Assembly: GCF_003573695.1 (NCBI RefSeq)
Contig: NC_039361.1
Coordinates: forward strand, 96,474,279 to 96,538,278
DNA from: Papaver somniferum
Taxonomy: Eukaryota > Streptophyta > Magnoliopsida > Ranunculales > Papaveraceae
Length of the DNA stretch: 64,000 bases
Direction of reading: 5' to 3'
Shown: positions 53,330 through 61,639 of the stretch, one piece after another
Layout of the letters: each line of letters opens with the position of its first letter
How positions within the stretch are numbered: the first letter of the stretch is position 1
Notes under the pieces: generated by a model
Told to the model about the DNA's origin: nothing
Database searches by the model: none
Seen by the model: the letters and a program-made list of their open reading frames with translations, nothing else
Translations under genes and position numbers: made by a program

Positions 53330-55290
53330 AGTTGTTGGAGAAACCGCGAAATGAGAACTAGATTGGAGTTTGGGGAAAATTTTGGATGTTGGTAATAGTA
53401 TGTATCGAGAATTGCTGATAAAGCTTCCAGAGAAGAAACCACAGTGCATCGAAAATCTAGGTAAGTTACCTGACTAAGAATTTTTATATAGATTGCTGGG
53501 GAAAATGAGTTCAAAGTGTATAAAAGATAACGAGAATGTATGACAGACTCGCATATTGCCTTGGTTTAACTTACTGTTGCGTGATGTCGGGTGACTGTAT
53601 ATGTTGTCATGAAGTTGCATACTGAATCATTCTTTTTGTGTTTCTTTTACGATGTTTTTCTGTTAAGCATAAAAAGAAAAGTTCCCTTACAGTACCTTAG
53701 AAGTCACTTACTGCCTTATGCAGTTGCCATTTTTTTTATCACCCCTCTTCTTATTTAGTAGTTAGATTCCCCAAACTGATATTATTACTCATTTATATAC
53801 AAGCCAAGTCATCTACCCTCCTAGGACATGCTTTTCCCTTTACCCACAACAGGAAGGTTTTCATTTTGTGGATGTAGTCACTCTGATTAAGTTGTTGTTA
53901 TACATTTTGAAACAAATACTTTTTGATTTACTAACTTGAAGGCAAAAACTTGACGCAAGCCTCAAAGTACATTATCTCACTGAAAATGTGCATATTACTG
54001 CTTTGGTAATGATACATGTCATTGTTTTTTTCAGTTTTTTTTTCTTATACACTTGAGGTAACCTGTGTATGAGTTTTGTAGGTAATCATCATTCTTAAAT
54101 CTTATTCTTACATGATACTTCTTGATGTGAACTTCATAAGTGATTTAGTGAGAGACTGGATTACAAAAGAAGGCCAGTAGCATCTGAAACTTCTCAAGAG
54201 AAGGTAAATGCAGAAATTAAGTACATTGATAAGATTATTTCTTCCTGATTGCAGAACTTAAGTATATATTTCGTTGGTTTTTTTTTGGTAGAAGTGTAGG
54301 CATAACATCTTAAATTCTCTTACAGATTTGTATAGCTGTGTAGAGTGTGCATTTTTAGCATTTTCATAGATCTCTTGGATTCTATAAGTTTGTCTTTTAA
54401 GCTTCATAAAGAACCATTTGTGTCCAAGATTTCAAGTTAAACAACGCATCCAACAGTCTCTTTATCCTGCTATTTCTTGATTAAGGATTTTCTATTTATG
54501 ATTATTAGTTGTTTTTTATAAACCCAATGTCAGTTTCCTTGCAAACACATTTGCTTCCCTAGCTTGCTTTGGCTTTCTAACTCGGTGCTCTTTGCTGGAG
54601 CTGTGCACTTTGGGTTTGCTGGCCAATACACTTTCCTCTCAGCCTCTCATATCAAGTCTGTGTTTGAACTGTATATGGCATGTCTAAATTGTATCATATA
54701 TTATGTTCTCATTCAGTTTGTCACTCTGAAAGTCCCAACTGATTGTTATCTCTTTTTTGTGCAGCTACTTACGATGGGGCCGCATATATATGTGCCACAG
54801 CTGAGCTTACACCTCTTCCAGCAAATACCGTTCCATTGTTACTCGCTGTAAGTTTGTTTCGAACGCTTTTGAGGACATCAAATCCTGTCATACCAAAACC
54901 TATCTCACATGTTAGTCATGTGAATCTTTTATTTTCTTCGTTTGGCTATTGATAACGTATTCACCTTTTTTAATATATAAATCATGCTTAGGATCGCAGA
55001 GGTTATGGGGGTTTCAACCAACCTGCTAACAACGTGCAACCACTCAAGGAAGGTTCTGGCAATCTGTTTTTGATGCGCGAACTGACCCCTGAGAACCTGA
55101 GGTACCACCACCTTCAAAATATGTCTTACATGTTGGCATTAATTTCATTTGTTTAGGTTCCTTTGATTGTCCTCTTAATTCCCCCTTGAACCTTTATACG
55201 TCATACTTAGGGGAGACTCGACCAGAGAGTTCGCCAGAAATATGGATGACCATGGAATCAATGTTGCACCTATGGTTGTTGTTACGGGCG
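53330..55290 (+). other. Unrecognised exon-like blocks
   Basis: Several blocks with splice-like borders and protein-like reading: about 53372-53459 (GKILDVGNSMYRELLIKLPE, then |GTAAGT); about 54145-54204 (SERLDYKRRPVASETSQEK|GTAAAT); 54765-54849 (TTGTGCAG|, TYDGAAYICATAELTPLPAN, |GTAAGT); about 54992-55099 (DRRGYGGFNQPANNVQPLKE, GNLFLMRELTPENL); and about 55210-55290 (DSTREFARNMDDHGINVAPM). The last three could be consecutive exons of one gene. I cannot name the protein. No start or stop joins them into a gene, so they look like captured or decayed exons. Confidence 0.4.
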
Positions 55291-55981
55291 GGTGCATATG
55301 AGAAATATTATCGGAGTACACACTATAATGCTAATATCCCTTTACAAGTTAAGTAGACTTTTCCTTAATCCAATCTTTGTTAATTATTCACCTCTGTGTC
55401 TGCCCATGCAAGTAGTCGCTGGCCTCAACAAGTGCTGCCAAAATCTACTTCAACATGGACATTTTAGAAGTGACGGATATTCGAGAAAAGTACAAAACTT
55501 ATCCAAATATTGATTCGGTTGTCTTCTACTTGGTTATAGACACGGAGGAAAACTGATCAATGCCATTTATAGTACTATACTTGTCACAGGTCCTGCCAAC
55601 TAATCATACCGTCAAATCACACTACCGTAGGGAAAGCTTATTCCCTACCGAACTTTCTGCGTTGGAACGGGATGGGATGAACGTTTAGACGCCTACATGT
55701 TTGATTAATTTTTTATTTTTTTATTTTTTTGGTTCTAAATTTCTAATGTAATGGGCATACGAAACAAAGGACAAACTTTTCTTCTTTCTATTTTTTTATG
55801 CAAGAAATTTTCAGCTATATATTATTCATCTTTATACTTCCAGAACCTTAATTAAAGCTTAAGAAAAAACCGGATGATAAATACACACAAGGGATCACAA
55901 AATTTCAAAAAAGAGTACTAAGAAACGTGACAACAAAAAATTAACACCAGAAAAATATAATCACCAGTAAGATAATTTATG

Positions 55982-56013
55982 CCCGTGCCGTTACGGCACG
56001 GGTTAAGCCCTAG
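55982..56013 (+). mobile_element. Helitron-type 3' terminus
   Basis: A perfect hairpin, arms CCCGTGCCG and CGGCACGGG with a TTA loop (55982-56002), is followed after TTAAGCC by CTAG at 56010-56013 and then a T. A GC hairpin a few bases before CTRR, next to host T, is the diagnostic 3' end of plant Helitrons. The upstream 120 bp are AT-rich as expected. The 5' end (TC...) was not located, so the size is unknown. The RPS10 and unrecognised exon fragments upstream would fit gene capture by this class. Confidence 0.65.
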
Positions 56014-58809
56014 TCCTCCAATAAAATAAGGGTATACATAAAAAGGTAACATCAAGATTTCGATTGCTTTATCTAGATTGTTCCTGAGACAATGGGCCAA
56101 GCAGGTTGTCTATCTACTATCACGTTCAATCTTAGCATTCAGCACCAAATCAACGAATCAAAAGAGATGTACATAAAAGGTGAGGGTCGGTCTCGATACC
56201 TGAGAAGGAGTGCAACTACATTACGGAATACTCGAAATCTAGTAGTTAATTTAAGTTCATTCTCATTGTCACCACTGGGAACAAAAAAGTGCAGGTCTTG
56301 AATAAACTTATAAATGCCGATGTGGTCATCAAACTTTGTTATCTCCCCAGATATGGTTAACATTTATATAGCAGATGCTAAATATTTAGCTTTGAAGTGA
56401 CATCACAGTTAACATGGGAAAACTGGACATGAAGAAAACTTAACCAACAAAATTATTATTAACATTCAATGCAAATTCTAACATGGGAAGATTAGTGAAA
56501 ATTACCTATGTTTGATACAAATGATCAATTTGTTCTTGGACACAAGATAAACTGGAGGCGAAAATGATGGAACATTGATTACTGTTAAAGGGAAGAATAC
56601 GAGAAGCATTGAGATAAAACTCTGTCATCCAAATATAATAAAATGACACCTGTTTCAACGCTTTTCCATCGCAGTCCAAATACTGGGACATGCATATTTT
56701 TATAAATGGTGGATATATGCACAACAGTAAGACAGAAACACCACTCATATTTTAAATTATATACAGATGGAAATTCTCTTAAGGTACGTAGACATACAAT
56801 ACTTCACATTCCCATCCTAAGCTTCTCTTTCTGTTGGATCACTCATAACCTGATAAGCTCCTTGAGGTACCTTTTGCAAAACTTACACACCTAATAATTA
56901 ATTAATCAACCGTTTCTTTCTAGACAATGTAAATCTACTTTCTAGACATTAATGTAGCAGCAAGTTTATTTTCCCTTTTTGATTAATGGTTTTCTTTACT
57001 GCCCTCTACTAATGACCTGATTCTTTCTTTACTACCCCTGAGAATTTACCCTAGATTAGAATAAAAGAGAGAATAAGGTTAAGGGGTTTCTTCACCGACT
57101 TATTTTCTCTTTTATAGCTTACTTTCTCTCGCTGCCAATCCAATGGCAGTAACCTCCCCTTCCGTATGTTTTGAGCGGTTAGTATGCTCTTGAATTCGAA
57201 TTCGAGGGTTTCGATTAAGAAGTTCCATTGGAATTATCATCTAGGTTCGTATGAGGTTCAGAGGAGAGAATCCAGAGTGGTAGAGGAAATTCAACCTGGA
57301 AATTTTAATAAGGAAATCTGGTTTAGGATTAAGATTTTAGTTTGGGACTGTGAAGTAATGCAACTGATTCTATAACATTACAACTAAAATATGCGAAAAA
57401 CATCAATGTAAAACGATGAAAATCAAGAGAAACAAAGAAAACTCCAGCGATAAAATGATAGGATTTCAATATATTTATGTTTACCTTTTTCTGGTAATCC
57501 TCTTCATCTCCTTTCTTATTCGACTTCGTCTCTTAAATCACCCCCTAAATATTCAACAACAAAGAACAAAAGTAATATGAACAATAGGTATTTACCTGTG
57601 TTGTCAAGCAAAACAATAACCTTCTACAGTCGTAGAGAATTTTCACCATTGAGTGATGCCAAAAGATAAGTAGTATTATTACCTTAACGTATCATAAACA
57701 ATAACCCCATCGCCATTTCGTTAAATTTACTCCATAGGCTTGCATCCAACAATGTTTTACTAATTGGCCAACTCTGCCTGCATGTTAAAGAATTGAGTAG
57801 TATGTTACAGAATTGTCAATAAGATTATGCATAATGTCGATATTGAGTACTATGTTACAAAATTGAATTGCAGAGAAGATTTCCTTTGTCTATTAGACAT
57901 CAATAACCATCAAAAACTTTCGAAGATGCATAATAATAATGGTATCTTCACTACGACAAACCTATAAACACATGATTTTTGAATGTATAAGTAATTCTGA
58001 AATTAAAATTCAAGTGAAATTGATAGGGACAAAAATAGAGAAATATTTGAACCTGAAATATTTTTCCTCAATTGATTTCTTCATCTGGTTGCAAATCGAG
58101 CTCAACCCAACTCTTATCATCATCCAAGAACTCTCAAACCCCCATCTTCAATTAACCCATTCTCATTCTTACCGATTCAGACACAGCCTCAGCTGCTCTT
58201 CCCAAAACCAAACCCTAGATTCTGAAAATTTTCAATTATTTTGACTTAATCATCAATCTCAGTTCTCAATAACCCTTATCTCGACAAACCCATATCCATT
58301 TCCGCTCTGATTCCCTCTTCAGTTTCATCTGAAATTTCGATGAAGAAGTAAACAGATTTCTCAACACTATTACGATCAGATACATCAGATTCTGGATTCG
58401 ACAATCCCCATTAGAACCAGCTATGGATTAATCCTTCTCGAAACAACTACTTCTTTACAGAGTTTGAGATCGACGCAAGGTTAAAGAGAAAAGAGGATAA
58501 AAAGATTAGGGCTAGGTTTCTCAATAAGGATTAAAAGAACAAAGCCTAGAATTAATCTATCTTCTCATATCTATTCTTCAGAAAGACGAACATATACACC
58601 TTCGGCAGGATTTGTTGTTTCGTGAATTTGGGGATTTGAAAAAAAACACAACCTATCATTCGTAGTCGTCGAAGTCAAACCCAATCAGGACGATAAGGAC
58701 CGCCAAATTACCCTTTTCGGTAAATCCTGTCCACTCATTGACTCTTTGATCAAGGAGACAAGGACCACTTTTTTTTATTACATTGATTCATCTTTCACAA
58801 TTTCAGATG
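56014..58809. other. No supported gene
   Basis: Short frames at 57184-57375 and 57939-58244 have no recognisable domain. Pyrimidine-rich, leader-like sequence occurs near 57060-57180 and, on the minus strand, near 58650-58440. No repeat identified. Confidence 0.4.
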
Positions 58810-58872
58810 TGGAAATTTCTGAGAAACCCAAGTTCGGTTCCTCTCTCTTCCACAAACCCATTATTAAGATGT
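58810..58872 (+). repeat. Dispersed 60-bp repeat, copy 2
   Basis: TGGAAATTTCTGAGAAACCC through CCCATTATTAAGATG; matches 39523-39592 with few changes. Confidence 0.6.
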
Positions 58873-59107
58873 AGGAATTACCAATAGGTACCATTATAGT
58901 GTTCTTAGTTAGTGGCAGGTCCACCCATTAAAGCCCACTAATCAGAGGTCCATAATTAAGAGAAAATATGAAAATGGACCAAATTTTTTAAGCCCAGGTC
59001 CTGTACACGTGCGGGACAAATTGTGCGAAATTTCTAAATACCTAAACTACCCTTCCAATCCTACATATATTAAAGCAGTCTATTTCAAAGTTTCTAAAAA
59101 AAATTTC

Positions 59108-59197
59108 AGCCGATTATTCTTGGGAAAATTCTGCTCTCTTTCTTCTTCTGGATTTGGGACTAGGGTTTCTGAAGATTTCTTCTACGATTTTTAACAG
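59108..59197 (+). other. Leader-exon-like block
   Basis: A TC-rich stretch (CTCTCTTTCTTCTTCTGG), then GGGACTAGGGTTTCTGAAG, ends in AACAG|GTATG, a good donor. It resembles the 5' UTR exon of a plant gene whose first intron would hold the 412-bp repeats and whose next exon begins at 60387. Confidence 0.35.
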
Positions 59198-59234
59198 GTA
59201 TGTTGCTTAATCTTTTCGTTTTCTTCTTTCTGCT

Positions 59235-60360
59235 ACAGTTTAATGGAGATAGGTTGTGTTCTGTTTTTTTTTTATGATTCTTGTTCGTTTTTATTCAGTT
59301 ATTTGGTTAGATTGATAAGTTTTTAGTTTATTTTAGCTTTCGATTTGATTATCTTTCTGTTTTCTTTTCAAAATCAGTTTTGTTTTCACTTTCAGATCGT
59401 ATTATCCAGCAGTACATATATGACATACTCATTGTTTCTGCTACAGTTTTTGAATCATTATAAGATTTGAATTTTGGATCATGGAGATCAGTTGTGTTCT
59501 GTTTGTTTTTTATGAATCTTGTTCGTATTTATTCAGTTATTTGGTTAGATTGTTAAATTTTTAGCTTATTTTAGTTCGATTTGATTATATTTCTGTTTTC
59601 TTTTCAAAATCAGGTTTGTTTTCACTTTCAGATCGTATTATCCAGCAGTACATATATGACATACTCATTGTTTATGCTCTTGGATTATGTTTCTTGCATA
59701 GATCTTTCACTTTTTTTAGTTTGACCGATCAGTACGTATGTGAAATACCGTATTACGTGCTTCGATTCTGTTGTTTCTCCTAGATTCTTAATTATTCTTT
59801 GTCATGCAGTTGATTTTGTAGTTCATGAATCTGCAGTACATATATGGCATACTCATAGAAACTGCTCTTAGAATCTGTTTCTTGCATAGATCATGGAGAT
59901 CGGTTGTGTTCTGTTTGTTTTTTATGAATCTTGTTCGTATTTATTCAGTTATTTGGTTAGATTGGTAAGTTTTTAGCTTATTTTAGTTCGATTTGATTAT
60001 ATTTCTGTTTTCTTTTCAAAATCAGGTTTGTTTTCACTTTCAGATCGTATTATCCAGCAGTACATATATGACATACTCATTGTTTATGCTCTTGGATTCT
60101 GTTTCTTGCATAGATCTTTCACTTTTTTTAGTTTGACCCATCAGTACGTATGTGAAATACCGTATTATGTGCTTCGATTCTGCTGTTTCTCCTAGATTCT
60201 TAATTATTCTTTGTCATGCAGTTGATTTTGTAGTTCATGAATCTGCAATACATATATGGCATACTCATAGAAACTGCTCTTAGAATCTGTTTCTTGCATA
60301 GATCTCTCACTTTTTTTAGTTTGACCCATCAGTACGTATGTGAAATACTGTATTTTAATA
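59235..60360 (+). repeat. 412-bp tandem repeat array
   Basis: Full units at about 59479-59890 and 59891-60302, each starting near ATGGAGATC(A/G)GTTGTG, with a partial unit before (from about 59240) and a partial one after (to about 60360). Inside each unit, CAGTACATATATG(A/G)CATAC and TTTCTTGCATAGATC each occur twice, so there is an older internal duplication. More distant copies of the 20-bp motif lie at about 60742. Confidence 0.85.
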
Positions 60361-60386
60361 CTATTACATCTTTGTGACATTTGCAG

Positions 60387-60629
60387 GTTCAAAACATGTC
60401 TGATGCAGAGTGTTCCAATCCAAATACCTACTACTATGCATACATTTATTATAATCATCATCATTTTGCTCACCTGGTTACTTTTAAGTCTAGTATTGAT
60501 GACCTGAAATTTCTTATTTGTGAAAACTGGAGAACCTTGAACCCTTCTGAGATTATCATCACTTATGTTGAGAATGGTGTCAAAGTGCATGTGATTGCTG
60601 ACTTTGCTGTGTTTTTGCTCCTTTTTTAG
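60387..60629 (+). other. Exon resembling the N-terminus of Mutator-like transposases
   Basis: After a TTTGCAG acceptor, the frame from ATG 60396 (77 aa) reads YYYAYIYYN, VTFKSSIDDLKFLICENW, and IIITYVENGVKVHVIAD. The pattern of a short beta-rich domain with a SIxDLKxLIC core and a TYxxNG segment resembles the PB1-like N-terminal domain common in plant MULE transposases and their relatives. No DDE domain or zinc finger follows. The stop at 60627 comes before any further exon. Confidence 0.35.
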
Positions 60630-60805
60630 TCTTACCCTTCAGTACTTATGTGAAATACTGTAATATGTCTTTTGATTCTCTTATTTTTCATAGATCTGTC
60701 ACCTGTTGTTGTCATACTGTTGATTTGTAGTTCATGAATCTTCAGTACATATATCGCATACTGATAGGAAGTGCTCCTTGTTATGTTTAAGGAGAAGTGA
60801 AGTAG

Positions 60806-61584
60806 ATGCAGGCATACAGTGGAGCTGCAATAATGGGTGCTGCTGTACAACAACCCAATCTTTTTACTAAAGGTTCTTCAACTTTTTTTCCCAAGTTGGG
60901 TACTACTACTGCGGATAGATTACCTTCTCAAGTTAGGCAGACCCTGAAGTACGTTCAATAATTGATAGTGAGAAGAATCGTCAGTTTAACAGCTTGGAGC
61001 TCATTGCTTCAGAGAATTTTACATCTCGCGCAGTGATGGAAGTTGTGGGTTCTTGTCTCACAAACAAGTATTCAGAAGGGCTTTCTGGTAAAAGGTAAAG
61101 ATGGTGCTTAATGTTGTATTTTTTCCCTGTATTTGTATTGAAATGCATTTTATCATTTCATTCTGCAATGTAGGTATTATGGTGGCAATGAGTACATTGA
61201 TGAGCTAGAGACACTTTGTCAACAAAGGGATTTGTTCATGTAACTGGCACAGGGTCTGGATCTTCCTCATGTAGGTCACTTGTCACATGGATTTATGACT
61301 CCTAAAAGACGGGTATCTGGGACTTCGATTTATTTTGAATCGATGCCCTACCGTCTTGATGAATCAACAGGTGTTGCTCTGCATTCTTATATTGTGTAAT
61401 GACTATGTGGTTTATTGTTGTTCATTTATAATTCGTTGATAATTTGCATTCATTACCAAATTCACTTGCAGGCCTTATTGATTATGATATGCTTGAGAAA
61501 ACTGCCACCCTCTTTCGACCAAAACTCATCATTGTTGGTGCTAGTGCTTATCCTCGTGATTTCGATTATCCTCGAATGAGAAAG
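60806..61584 (+). pseudogene. SHMT: Plastid-type serine hydroxymethyltransferase pseudogene
   Basis: ATG at 60806 opens a transit-peptide-like N-terminus (MQAYSGAAIMGAAVQQPN). A frameshift leads into [34 protein letters not shown] and [11 protein letters not shown]|, with a donor at 61095. Exon 61174-61370 reads YYGGNEYIDELETLCQQR, then a TAA, then [34 protein letters not shown]. Exon 61472-61584 reads [18 protein letters not shown] and [26 protein letters not shown] interconverts serine and glycine with folate. The block between CQQR and GLDLPH (about 35-40 residues in the family) is missing, and all of the C-terminal half, including the PLP lysine region, is absent before the gypsy element. 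Confidence 0.9.
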
Positions 61585-61639
61585 GTATACACATATATTT
61601 TGATTGTCAACAGTTGTTATTCTTAGTGATCAGAGAATC

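Noticed and set aside
55625..55652. TAGGGAAAGCTTATTCCCTA palindrome as another CACTA or Helitron end
   Set aside because: Not followed by CTRR, and no partner end found; left unassigned.
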